Positions 34,490 to 45,884 of a stretch of 64,000 nucleotides of DNA are shown in pieces (the stretch's first letter is position 1; every line of letters starts with the position of its first letter). The stretch is from Brachionus manjavacas (taxonomy: Eukaryota > Rotifera > Eurotatoria > Ploima > Brachionidae). The stretch covers positions 355,501-419,500 of the forward strand of contig JAHQIY010000010.1 in the NCBI GenBank assembly GCA_019054805.1, in the 5' to 3' direction. The notes beneath the pieces were generated by a model, which searched no databases, had not been told where the DNA came from, and worked only from the letters and a program-made list of their open reading frames with translations. Both the position numbers and the translations under genes were made by a program.

Positions 34490-34614
34490 AGTATTCGATG
34501 GAAGATCTTGATAACGCAAAAAAAGATGTTTTTGAAAAAAAATTGAACACTACTCAAGCTTCAAATTTATACAACATTCCGAGACAGTTCTTTTTAACTA
34601 ATCTTTTTAACTAA
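34490..34614 (+). pseudogene. Psq-type helix-turn-helix fragment
   Basis: The reading KKKYSMEDLDNAKKDVFEKK followed by LNTTQASNLYNIPRQ fits the pipsqueak/CENP-B-type helix-turn-helix pattern (YS.EDL..A...V....S...AS..YGIPR). That fold is found in pogo-group transposases and psq transcription factors. The frame stops at about 34610 and nothing downstream continues it. It may belong with the zinc-ribbon fragment 200 bp upstream. Confidence 0.5.
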
Positions 34615-35267
34615 AAAAAATCAAACATAAAATTTATTTTGAATTCGTTAATAATTCGTTTAAATTTTTTTCTAAATAGTTATGTTGTAGCGTATATTTA
34701 AAATAATAATAATAAAGAATATTTTAAATTTTTAAATTTTTAAAAATAACAAAAAATCCTTTTTTTAATTTTTATTGGGAATTTCATTAGAATATGAAAT
34801 TTCATTAGAATGTCAGTAAAAATTTTCTCTATTTTTTACCATAAAAGGTCGTTATTTTCAAGCAATTCTCTAAAATAAGTTTGTTGCTTTAAAATTCGGT
34901 TAAAGTTGCTAGAAAGTTATTTAAATTTATTCATACTGAGATTTTCAAAATATAACAAGATTTGTGGAACTTTTTTTAAATTTAATGCTGACTGTATTTA
35001 TCTTAAAAAAATTTTCAAAAATCAAATTAATTTTATTTAAATAATCTATCATTATATTTCTAAGTTAAAAGATCATTTTTAGATAAATTATTCTAAAAGA
35101 GTCAAAAATAATTTAAATCAAAAACAAAAAATCATTATAATCTAAAAAATATTTTGAGGCAATTTTATAATAAAACTTGAGTTGAATACAAATTAAAAAA
35201 AAATTTTCTAACAAAGAAAATCTTTAAAGCTGTGAAAAAAACCATTACTAGAAAAAAAAGCAACAAA
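34615..35267. other. Upstream region of the lectin-protease gene
   Basis: AT-rich and no coding content. It presumably includes the promoter of the gene starting at 35268; no specific element can be assigned. Confidence 0.5.
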
Positions 35268-38200
35268 ATGAAATTATTAATTGGAACGTTTTTTTATTTG
35301 GTAGTGTTATATTGTTGCCATCCAGGTACCTTTGGTTTAGAAAAAAAAAGAAAACAAAAATTTAGAATAAATAAACTTAGTCTTGAAGAATTTGAAAATT
35401 GGTTTTCCAAAAAGAATTGAAAATATAAAAATATCTAAATATAAAAATGATAAATGTCCACCTGGTTGGTTTGATTACAGAAATACTTGCTATTATATTT
35501 CAAGATTCAGAAGAACATGGGTTAAAGCCAGACGCGATTGTCAAATGAAAGGTGCAGAATTGCTAGTGATTGATTCTGACATTGTTTTGGACTTTTCGAT
35601 GGATTTCTTCACAAAATTAAGATTGTCAAATTCATATTTTGTAATTTCACTAAGACCAAATCAAAAAAAAAATTTTTAACCAATTTTTGAATAGGTTGGT
35701 GCAAGAGCAAATGGTCTTCCATCAAATTGGGAATGGTTGAATGGAGAAAAAATTGCTGCTTCAGGATTCATGTAGCTCCGAATGAAAAAAATTTTAATTA
35801 TTTTTGCTAAAATATTTTTTATTAGGTGGAGTGAATGCGGAAGTCCATCAAACACTGGTGGAACAAATTCGATAATAGCAGAAGGATGTGCTACACTGAA
35901 CTTTTTTGGCCTGAACGACATTACTTGTGATTCAAAACAATTTTTTATTTGTTCAAGTTAAGTCATTTTACTTTTGTTATTTTTTTAGAATTTAAACTCA
36001 TCTTTTAAAATAAAAGAATTCAAAGGTTCAGAGCAAAATCAAGCAATTAAAATATCCGATCCAAAATTATTACAAGGTAATTTAAATTTCTATTTTTTTT
36101 TCTAAATCAAAAATTAAAATTAACAAGGAGCTTCACGAGGCTTGAAAAAGTGTCGATATGATTATCAATGCATCAAAGGATTGATTTGTACTCAAAATGG
36201 AACATGTGGTTGCCCTGATGGATTTTCTTTGTAAGCTTTGGTGAAATCCTTTTATAAATTTTAAAACCAGCATCTGTTTTTTTTTCAAGTATTTTCTTTT
36301 AAGAAATTAATTGATTTAATACTTGCATAAAGAGTATAAAAACATTTGTTCTATTAAGGATATATATTCTAGTATTTTGAATATATTGTAAGTGATGCTC
36401 ATAAAATAAAAAAAATATTTTGTTAGGTATCCTATTAATAACGGGTTTTCAAAGTAAATGAATATTTTTTTTTCGACAAAAATCTTTTCCTGTCTGCCAA
36501 AATTCCATAAATTTTATTCACAGAAACTATCACTATCACTATTTTTTTGTATATTTTTTGCATTTAAGAACGATATTAAATTAAAAATTAGAAAAGGTAT
36601 TGTTTCAGTTTCATTATACATATACAATAGTGCCATGACACGTTGTTTTTATGTAATTTTACGATAAATTACGTAAAAAAAATTATTAATTAATTAGATT
36701 CATTTTTAAGACTTAATATTGTTTTCATTTTATTTTCAAAGATTTATCTGCAATGTCAATATGTATCTCATTAAGAAAAAAAATATCTTATTTTTTCGAT
36801 TAAAAATTTTTTAAAGCTAAAAAAATTGAACCTTTCCGATGTTTAAAATACAAAAGTTGTCTAACTTTAAAGGTTGTTTTTTAAAATAATGATTTTTCAT
36901 TTAAATTGAAAGCTTCAGTAAAAAATTTAAATTTTTATTTGCTCTATGATTTCAGAAAATTTATTTATATTCATTGAATTCTATTTTAAATTGAAATTAA
37001 GTGATGTTTAAGTATGATGATTTTAAAAATAATTTTAATTTTAAATAATAGTTTTAGTAGTAGTTTAAGTTTCTGGTCATAAAACTTAATTGCTATATTT
37101 TTAGATTATTTTTCATCTTTAGGCCTCTAAATTTTGACAAATGCATAAGTATAAATTCAGCTGATTTCATGACATTCATTGCCTCTTATGGTCATCTTGA
37201 TTTTTTTATTTCTAATTTGGAATTAACTTGGAGGACTGCTTTGCAAAGTGCAAAGAAATACGAATGCAATTTTTTGATGTTTGAAAATTCACTGCAAATA
37301 ACAAATTTTATTGATTTGGCCATCAAAAATAATTTAGCTGGAACATATTGGGTAAATTTGGGAATAAAAAATGAATCCAAAATAAATTTTTTCTTTCTAG
37401 ATAGGGGTATTTAGTTTGAATAGAACAGCTACTTGGATTGACTGCTCTCCAATACCAAATGGACCTTGGTACCAACTTTTTTCATGAATCAATAAAAATA
37501 AATAAATTCTATAATTAAAATACAAAGGCTTCCTTCATTCAATGGTTGTTCAAATCAAATAATTGAGCCTGGTTTTGTATGCTTTGCATTGGAAAACTAT
37601 AGAATAGTTATGAAAAATTGCGCTCACAATTACAAAGCCTTATATGTGACGGGTAAAAAATTTATTTTTTGTATCATTCTTTTGAAATCAAAACAAAACA
37701 TTTTTAAAGATCTTAGATAAAATATTTGCATTTTAAGTATTCTTATATTTTAAAAAAACTTAACTCTCTAAATTTAAAAAAATTTAGACTTTAATCTGTT
37801 CAACCTTGTCTAATTGAATTGAATATTTTTTTTGATAAAAAATCCTATGTAGTATTTTTATTAGGCGTAAAATCCGATGAACTTCAAATTGAATTATTGA
37901 GGAAAAAATTAACAACAACTACTTCGACACCAACTGCTACTACATCTATTGATTCGTCAATCATTAATCCTCCGGGGTGTGGTAGAAGAATTAAGGAAAT
38001 TCGGAATGAAAGGCCGGGGAAAATTGTAAATGGACAAAGAGCCGATCCAGAAGATTGGGGCTGGCAAACCCTTCTGGAATACCGTGGTATCTTTATTTGT
38101 GGAGGATCTATTATAAACTCAGAATGGGTCATATCAGCTGCCCATTGTTTTTTGTCAAATAGCTCTGCATCAGATTTCACTCTGAAATTTGGTCTACATG

Positions 38201-39648
38201 ACCAACTAAATCCAGAAGAATATTCGCAATCAAGAAATGTTATTTATTTTATTATTCATTCCTTTTACAACCCGAACACTTTTGAAAACGACATTGCTTT
38301 AATCAGGATAAGCGTAAGCTTTTTTTAATAATCTTATGAATATGATTTTTGGTTAAAAGTATTTTTTGTTTGCTATAATTATTTTTTATAATTATTAAAG
38401 TATTTATTTGACATGATGGTGGGCGCAAATTTACGTAAAATTACGAGAGTTATAAAAGAAATAAAAATTTTTAAAATTCTCAGTTTGAAATCTTTTTTAA
38501 ATGTATAATATTTAAGATTTTTTTTTTTTGACCAATATATCCTTCCTAAGTATATTTCGATTGTTTTTTTTGCTACTTGCTTCTACTATCTAAATCGAAT
38601 TGAAAAAAGAAAAATTAAATTTATTAATAATTATTTCCGGGAGTACTATTTTTTAAACTTGTTCTAGACTTGTTTAAATATTAATGGGTGCTCTAGGTAA
38701 TTGTTGTTACCTATCATTTTCAAGTTTCTCACCTCATTTCTTGCTTTTGTTTGCAACATTCGCTAAATACCGATTTATTGGTCTTTTTCCAAAAGGCTTT
38801 GTCTGAACCTTTATTTGCAAGTGATCAGAGCTCTTTTAATAGTTCCCAATCCAGATGGCTACATCTTGCTAGATTTATTGTAAAAAAATTTAAAACGTGT
38901 TTTTAAAATTTTGAAAAGAATCTGAATTCTCAAATATCTTATTATTTTTTAACAAAAATAGGATTTTTTTCCCATAGTTCTTTTCTGCTGTCAAATAGAA
39001 GACGTACCAATTGAAAAGTCAATCTTTCTATCTTATAAATTTTTATTTAATAGAATATAGAATCAATTGAATTCCTAGTTTTTTAATTTTTAATTCTAAA
39101 TCGGAATAAAATTATTTTTTAAGTCACCGTTGATTTTTAGTGATCAAATTTTACCTGTTTGTATTCCGGATAATTCAGAAAGCTTTGCAAACAAAGAGAG
39201 TTGGACAACAGGATGGGGCGCTTTGTTTCAACAGGCAACGAGACCATCAAGATATTTAATGGAAGTTAAGCTGTCAATATTAAACGATCTAGAATGCGAA
39301 CAAAAATATTTTGAAAGTTTTAATTTTACGATAAATGCAGATGTTTTTTTATGTGGTCGTACTAATTTGAAAGGTCCTTGCTTCGGTGATTCAGGAGGAC
39401 CATTGGTAGTTAAATCACAAGATAGATGGGAACTTGCTGGAATTACAAGTTGGGGTTTATTTTGTGGAGACGGAGCTGTTTTCACAAAAACAAGCAATTA
39501 CATAGATTGGATTTTGGAGACCATGAGTGGTAAGAAACATGAATATTTACAGATAATTTATTTTCATTATAAATGTGGGTAAAATTTCTATCTAAATTCA
39601 GGCAGGCGTATAATAATTTGGTCATCAGCTAAAAAACTTATTGGATAA
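35268..39648 (+). CDS. Secreted lectin-protease mosaic: signal peptide, CTLD, EB-like, CTLD, S1 protease
   Basis: Twelve exons, all in phase, 670 residues: 35268-35325, 35381-35640, 35695-35771, 35826-35956, 36017-36076, 36128-36230, 37123-37351, 37401-37468, 37528-37652, 37865-38313, 39124-39529, 39602-39648. Signal peptide MKLLIGTFFYLVVLYCCHP. CTLD1 covers about residues 36-150 (CPPGWFDYRNTCYYIS, NWEWLNG, then LND where lectins have WND, FICS). A short Cys-rich EB/EGF-like piece follows (CRYDYQCIKGLICTQNGTC), then a diverged CTLD2 (ELTWRTALQSAKKYE, YWIGVFSLNRTATWIDC). A Thr-rich linker precedes an S1 protease with IVNG start, SAAHC, ENDIAL and GDSGGP, so the triad is intact. Residue 189 (chymotrypsin numbering) is Gly (KGPCFGDSGG), so trypsin specificity is not expected. 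The linker Cys can pair with VCIPD. It resembles lectin-protease innate-immune or digestive mosaics; role inferred. Confidence 0.85.
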
Positions 39649-40115
39649 GCTGAAAAAACTTAAACTTAAGCCTATTTGAAAAACCATAATTATTTTGATT
39701 TATGTTTTAAAATCTAAAATTTTTAAATTCTTTTTAATTAAAAAATCAGTTTTCATATTTAAAGAAAAAATCGTAAAAAGAAATAATGGAAAAAAAAAAT
39801 AAAAAAAAATATAAAATGAGTCAGTTAAGAAGAACCACATATTCTACTAGCCCTAAGTTATGAAGCAGATTTATCTTTTTACTTCAGGAAATTCAATTAC
39901 GCATGAAGTTACACATAAATGTTAATTCTTGTATTTTCCGTATTTTTATTCTAGTTATAGAACTATTAATTAATTCTTAAATAAATAAATACAGACCTGA
40001 TAATTAAAAATTTCCAAAATATTTTAACAGATTTGTTTCTTATTGATTGGTAAATTCACGAAGAGAACTTGGTAAGACTATCCCAAAATTTTCAATGCTT
40101 TTTTGAATTATAAGA
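39649..40115. other. Spacer downstream of the first protease module
   Basis: AT-rich, no coding content. It separates exon 12 from the LINE insertion at 40116. Confidence 0.5.
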
Positions 40116-41453
40116 TAGTAGTAGTAGTTTTGACTGTAGTTTGCTAGCCAGCGAGTGTGCTGATAAGGCACACTAAGACAGCTGATTTGATTGATTGCTG
40201 CTCATCCAGCAATCAATGCCTGCTTTAAAGCTGTTAACATTGGGGGCTTCAACTAATTGATTTGGCAATGAGTTCCAAATGTAAGCGGTTCTGTTGAAAA
40301 AAAAGTTACCTCTATGTTGGAGCCTCGAAATTTCTTTGTGATATTTGAAGCAGTGACCTCTTCCTTAGATTTTGGTGATATTAAAATTGTTGCTTTTTTC
40401 AAACATTTCTATTCCATGCATGAACTTGTATAATTGAATTAGGTCACCTCTTTTTCTTCTTTCCACCAGATTTGGAATGTTCAAAGCCTTCAATCTGCTT
40501 TCATGCGGTTTGTCTCTAATTGAAGAAACAAATTTCGTAGCTCTGCGTTGAATCCTCTCAAGATTCTCACAATCCGACTTAAGAAATGGAGACCATACAG
40601 GCACAGCAAATTCCAAAAGAGGACTAACAAAAGTTAAATAGAATGATCTAAATAACTTACAATCAAAACGAGCGAATGATTTCCTGATGCGACCCAACAT
40701 TTGATTTGCTTTGTTTGTAGCCTCTATCACTTGATTTTTCCATTTGAGATTTGTATTGAAGATAACTCCACGATCTCTTTCGATTTCTGACGTTGATAAC
40801 TCTTAACCATTAATAAAATAAGTGAATTCTTTGTTTTTATGACCGTAATGCATAACCACACATTTAAATGTGTTGAAGAGAAGAAGCCAATCTTGAGTCT
40901 ACTTGAAAATTAAATCTAAATCTGATTGCAGTTTTACTGCGCTTATTTCTGATACAGTTTGCGAGAATATTTTAGTATCATCTGCATACATTTTGACAAC
41001 ATTCTCAATTCCTTTTGGTAGATGATTGATATACAAAACGAACAATAGTGGACCAATCACTAACCCTTGTGGTACACCGCTAAAAATCTCAACCCAATCC
41101 GACAAAATTTCACCTTGAACAACTCGTTGTCTTCTATTTTTCAAGAAAGATTCAATCCATTTTAGTGTCATCCCATCAAAGCAATACGCTTTCAATTTAG
41201 CTATTAGTCGTCTGTGCGGAACAGTATCAAATGCTTTCGCAAAATCTAGCAGAATTACATCAACAGGCATACTTTTGTCTAGACTTTTTGAGATGAAATC
41301 TAGAGTTTCCAGAAGATTAGATGTACATGTTTTTTTCTTGACAAATTCATGCTGTTCTTTAGATATAATATTGTTCTTATAAAGATAGTCTTTCATTCTG
41401 GTTCTTATTATGCTTTCCATAATTTTGCACGGAATTGAAGTTAAAGACACAGG
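40116..41453 (-). mobile_element. 5'-truncated CR1/Jockey-like LINE
   Basis: Minus strand. It begins abruptly at the YPVSLTS position of the palm (near 41453) and runs through LLDFAKAFDTVPH, GVPQGLVIGPLLFVLYIN and KMYADDTKIF. It then reads DWLLLFNTFKCVVMHYGHKN, SPLLEFAVPVWSPFLKSD and ERIQRRATKFVSSIRDKP, followed by a 3' UTR and a (TAC)n tail at 40116-40127. Stop codons after SDLDLIFK, after FING and after NITKI break it; the last stop is shared with the copy at 44945-45440, so it may be ancestral to both. It sits between the two protease modules. Confidence 0.88.
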
Positions 41454-41458
41454 ATATA

Positions 41459-42006
41459 TTTAAATTTTGAATTTTTGTTTTAATTTTTTTTAAATCAAAT
41501 GAAAATTCAAAATGCTATTTTCAATGTATTTTTGAGTAACTAATTTTTTAATTTTTTATAATTAATTTTCTAAATATAAAAATACCTGCTGTTTGGATGG
41601 TAAATTAAGGTCTAGGACACAGGTGTGTGTTTTGCCCAGAACTTGGCAATAGTAAACCAACATGATACCAGATATGGAAGACCTTGATTATAAATTTTAA
41701 AAAATTTTGTTAAATTACAACCCTGTCTTATTTTCCGTTGATATTTTAGTCTGGGTTCAAATCCTTGAAAAACATTTTGAATCAACCTTTATTATTTATT
41801 GATTAAATAATTTTTGATGCAATAGAATAATTTTTATCGTCGAATTCAAATAAACTGGTTCATAACTTATTGATGATTCATCTATCTATTTTTATCTATT
41901 AATCATAATTTAATTTTTTCTCATTAAAATTTCCAAAATTTTACCTAAAAGTATAAAAAATAATGATAAGGTTTACTTTTTAATAAAAAAAAAAAAATAA
42001 TTTAAG
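41459..42006. other. Spacer before the second protease module
   Basis: No lectin-domain exon could be found here, although the protease module downstream lacks its own signal peptide and lectin exons. Confidence 0.5.
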
Positions 42007-43127
42007 GATTAAGTTCGAAGCATAAATCAAGCATCTATGTCACCTCTACAACCAGTTTAAGTACTTCAACGGGTAATTTTTGAGTAATTTTAATTTAAGT
42101 TAGATAACTTTTAATACCCTTTTAATTATTAGCAACAACAAACTTTGATTCATCAATTAATCAGCCTGAATGTGGTCGAAGGCCATCTCCTAATAATTTA
42201 TTTGGTCAAATAGTTGGAGGCAAAAGAGCTATTCCAAAAGACTGGGGCTGGCAGGTAGCGATGAATTACCAAAGTCTTGGATTTTTATGTGGAGGATCTG
42301 TACTAAACACATTTTGGATCATCACTGCAGCTCATTGCGTAGAATTTGATTTAGATCCTGATTTTTATTCTATCGACATTGGTTTACATGACAGAGAAGG
42401 TGTTGAGCCTTGGGCTCTAAAGAAAAAAGTCGACAAAATTATTATTCACCCAAATTATAATTCTGACACTTTGGATAACGATATAGCTTTATTAAAGCTT
42501 GATGTAATTTCATTTACTTTACTATTTGTGAAATAGAATGAAAAAAATTAATTTATTTTCAGTTTAATTTAATTGAAATTTTTACTAGAAAAAATTGTTA
42601 AAGGTAAATTTCAGGAATCTTTTGATTCGATTTTCAGCATAGATTTTCCAATATTATTATGTGAATTTTCTTTATTTTTCATGGTACTTTTTTTTTAGAT
42701 TCAAATTGATTAAATTATTTAATTTAAGAGTCCACTGACATTTACTGACAAGATTTATCCAATCTGTATTCCAGATGAAAGTTTAGATTTTCAGCACAAA
42801 TACTCGTGGGCAACTGGTTGGGGAGCTTTATTTTGGACTGGTCCAGTATCAAGATATCTGATGCAAGTTAAATTGCTCATTTTATCAAATGACAAATGTG
42901 AAAAAAAATTCAACTTGAATACAACTTCCGTTATATGTGCTGGGGAAACAGGTAAGAATAAAGATACTTGTCAGGGTGATTCTGGTGGTCCTCTAGTGGT
43001 GCAGATAAAAGGAAAATGGTTATTAGCTGGTATTACTAGTTGGGGAATTGAATGCGGCGATGGTGGTGTTTACACAAAAACTAGCTTTTTTATTCATTGG
43101 ATAAAGAATATAATCGAAAACAATTAG
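42007..43127 (+). CDS. Second trypsin-like S1 protease module, paralogue of the upstream one
   Basis: Exons 42007-42072 (symmetric phase 1-1, Ser/Thr-rich linker VTSTTSLSTST), 42133-42503 and 42729-43127 (TAG). Together they encode a linker, the propeptide Cys (QPECGRRP), IVGG at the activation site, ITAAHC, DNDIALL, ICIPD, WATGWG and CQGDSGGPLV. The triad is intact and Asp189 is present (KDTCQGDSGG), so trypsin-like Arg/Lys cleavage is predicted. The residue before IVGG is Gln, so a trypsin-type activator would not be expected to process the zymogen there. The internal intron is at the same place and phase as in the upstream module. No start codon or signal peptide precedes it; its first exon is in phase with exon 9 of the lectin-protease gene, so it may be an alternative 3' module or a truncated duplicate. 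AATAAA at 43129-43134. Confidence 0.82.
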
Positions 43128-43128
43128 A

Positions 43129-43134
43129 AATAAA
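43129..43134 (+). terminator. Polyadenylation signal of the second protease module
   Basis: AATAAA two bases after the TAG stop, implying a very short 3' UTR. Confidence 0.55.
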
Positions 43135-43318
43135 ATTCTTTTAAAAATTATAAGAAATATAATAAATAGGAAAACCCCATTAAATTTTATTTTAATGAAA
43201 TCATTTTTTTACGATTACTGTATTTACTTAAATTTACCAAAACAAGATTTGCATTGAAAATTAGCCCCTGTTTAGTTTTTGATTAGATCACTCTAAAAAA
43301 AATTTAACAAATATTTTT

Positions 43319-43830
43319 TTGAGATTTCAAATTTCAGATTTTTTCAGTCTTTATAAGCCATCAAATAAACAACAACCTTTTGAACTTTTCTTTGATATCT
43401 CAAGGAAATATGGAAAATTTTTAATGGGAGGTGATCTGAATGCGAAGACTAAAAGTTTAGGTTGTTTAAGAGAAATCGAAAATTGCCTTATCTTAGAGAA
43501 AATTCTTAACAAATTCAACCTTAAAGTAATTAATGATAAGAAACCAACATTTAATAGATTTAAAGCGGAATATTAAAAGTCCTAGATATTTTTTTGATAT
43601 CATCTTCACTCTCAGATAGAGTTGCTGACTTTTAAGTTCTGATAGATGATAATAATTGAGTGATCCTTTTACCCATTCAAGCATATATTTCAGTATATCA
43701 CGCTATTAAAGTTAATCGCTCGAATTATTATTTCAATTTTGCAAAAGGAAATTGGGAAATCTACCAAAATTTAGATAAATCTTCAAGTCAGCATAATAGT
43801 TCTGCGGAAAGTAGAATTATTAAGATTTTT
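43319..43830 (+). mobile_element. LINE endonuclease relic
   Basis: Reads FFSLYKPSNKQQPFELFFDI, KFLMGGDLNAKTKSLGC and VINDKKPTFNRF, the AP-endonuclease core of Jockey/I-type ORF2. After stops it continues to YYFNFAKGNWEIYQNLD near 43728-43785, a segment usually found just after the endonuclease. It is truncated where the RTE-like element begins. Confidence 0.7.
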
Positions 43831-43837
43831 TTCCCTT

Positions 43838-45712
43838 AATCGCTCCTTGTGGAGCAAAGGGTCATTACTTTTGATTTCCACTCAAGTCGATCTTTTGCCT
43901 TTACTCTTGCTTCTCCCCATGTCATTCCCATTTTGATGAGCTCTTTCGTGATTGTTGACCTCTAAGTTACTGCTGGTCGTCCTACCCTACATCGCCCTTG
44001 AGGCGTCCATTGAAAGGCTCTTTTTGGTATCCGTATTTCTTTCATTCTAAGTACATGCTCGAGCCATCGCAGTCTTTTGTTCTTAATGTATTGACTTAAT
44101 GGCTCTGAATTTGTTCTTGTGTATAGGTCAGCGTTCGACAATGTCTCAGGGCAGTGTATCCCGAGAATCCTCCGCAGGCTTCCCGTGTGGAGGGTGTTAA
44201 GACTTTTTCTGTCAGATTCACACATTCTCCAACATTCACTTCCGTACATCACTGTTGCTTTTACTACACTGTTGTATAGTTTAAGTTTACTGAAGCTGGC
44301 TGACTTCCATGCTGGTTTGAGTCTAGCGAAGGCACTCTTTGCTTTAGCAAGTCTATTCTTAATGTCTCTGTTTGTTCCCAGTGCTGTACTGATAGTGCTT
44401 TTTAAGTATTTGAATTCACTTACACACTCGATTGGTGTACCATCGATGGTGATCGAGATATCCAATTTGGTGCATAGATATTATCATTAGATCGCCCGAA
44501 AAGTCTAAGTCTTCAAGCTTTGCTGTTAATCCCCATTGTGTTCCCCTCGCACTGGCAATTGTTTTCTTCATGACATAGTCAATCAGTACTAGGAATAGTG
44601 TCGGAGAGAGAACGCACCCTTGTCTGACTCCTGTACACACTTTGAAGCTCTCAGATTGTTCTTTTTCCAGAATCACGCTACACTTGAATTTCTCGTAGAA
44701 GAGTTTTATCATGTTAACTATCTTCTGTGGCAGGTCATTGTATCTTAATATGGCCCACAAGGTTTCTCTGCGTATGCTATCAAAGGCTTTCTTGAAGTCA
44801 ATGAAGTTAAGATACACGGGGCTATTTCATTCCAGGCTTTGTTCTATGATGTTCCTAAGTGTTAATTTTTGGTTTATGCATCCTCTACCTCGTCTAAATC
44901 CTGCTTGTTATTCTCTAAGTATAACATCCAAGCAGTTCCTGATTCTAGTAGTAGTAGTAGTAGTTTTGACTGTAGCTGGCTAGCCAGCGAGTGTGCTGAT
45001 AAGGCACACTATGACAGCTGATGTGATTGATTGCTGCTCATCCAGCAATCAATGCCTGCTTTAAAGCTGTTAACATTAGGGGCTTCTACTAATTGATTTG
45101 GCAGTGAGTTCCATATGTTAGCGGTTCTGTTGAAAAAAAAGTTATCTCTATGTTGGAGCCTCGAAATTTCTTTGTGATATTTGAAGCAGTGACCTCTTCC
45201 TTAGATTTTGGTGATATTAAAATTGTTGCTTTTTTCAAACATTTCTATTCCATGCATGAACTTGTATAATTGAATTAGGTCACCTCTTTTTCTTCTTTCC
45301 ACCAGATTTGGAATGTTCAAAGCCTTCAATCTGCTTTCATGCGGTTTGTCTCTAATTGAAGAAACAAATTTCGTAGCTCTGCGTTGAATCCTCTCAAGAT
45401 TCTCACAATCCGACTTAAGAAATGGAGACCATACAGGCATAAGTGAGTCTGTATATTTATTCTTTCCAGTATAATGCTGCAGAACGCCTTGCTTGCTATT
45501 GGTAACAGTTTTATTCCTCGCCAATTACCACAAATCATTTTATAACCTTTTTTAGGGAGCCTGACTATTAGGCCTTTTGACCAGTCCTCTGGTATTATTT
45601 CTTGCCGCCATATCTTGCTGAAGAGGTCTTGTAATATCCCTATTGTGATCCAACTGTCAGCTTTTAACATTTCTGCTGTGTTTATCTCGGCTGTAAATGA
45701 GGTAGTGCTCAA
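43838..45712 (-). mobile_element. RTE-like LINE, interrupted by another LINE
   Basis: Minus strand. The 5' part at 45712-45441 reads LFSKIWRQEIIPEDWSKGLI, LPKKG and CGNWRGIKLLPIASK. After the 496-bp insertion it resumes at 44944 with QAGFRRGRGCINQ, NFIDFKKAFDSI, GVRQGCVLSPTLFLVLID and LEDLDFSGDL, then IDGTPIECVSEFKYLKSTI, VMYGSECW, LRRILGIH and GRCRVGRPAVT. The active-site box, normally FADD, reads FSGD, and about 100 residues after it are deleted, so the copy is dead. The LEDLDF...DL and RPRGRP-type C-terminus are typical of RTE-clade elements. Confidence 0.85.
44945..45440 (-). mobile_element. CR1/Jockey-like LINE 3' end nested in the RTE-like LINE
   Basis: Minus strand, same family as 40116-41453 and nearly identical to it over about 490 bp (MPVWSPFLKSDCENLERIQR ... 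NITKI then stop, same 3' UTR, (TAC)n tail at 44948-44962). It is truncated at its 5' end at 45440. The RTE coding frame is cut at ERINKYTDSL and continues at NCLDVILRE on the other side, so this copy inserted second. Confidence 0.88.
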
Positions 45713-45884
45713 AAACCAAAGATGAATTTATTTCAAAAATATTGAAACTGGTAGGCGATCCCAATCCTAATCATGAGAAAAAAGAACTCCTCAATAACCT
45801 TAGAGTCAAATTGCGCTATTTGTAATAGACAAGTCGAAACTAAAGAAATATATTCAAATTCAAAATCGCACAAGCTGTAGACAA

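Noticed and set aside
35641-35679. Extension of lectin exon 2 past 35640
   Set aside because: The frame runs into a stop; splicing at GTAATT to 35695 restores a good CTLD core.
38395-38760. Possible extra exon in the 810-bp intron of the protease
   Set aside because: No open frame with suitable splice sites, and the flanking exons already join in phase within a known S1 fold.
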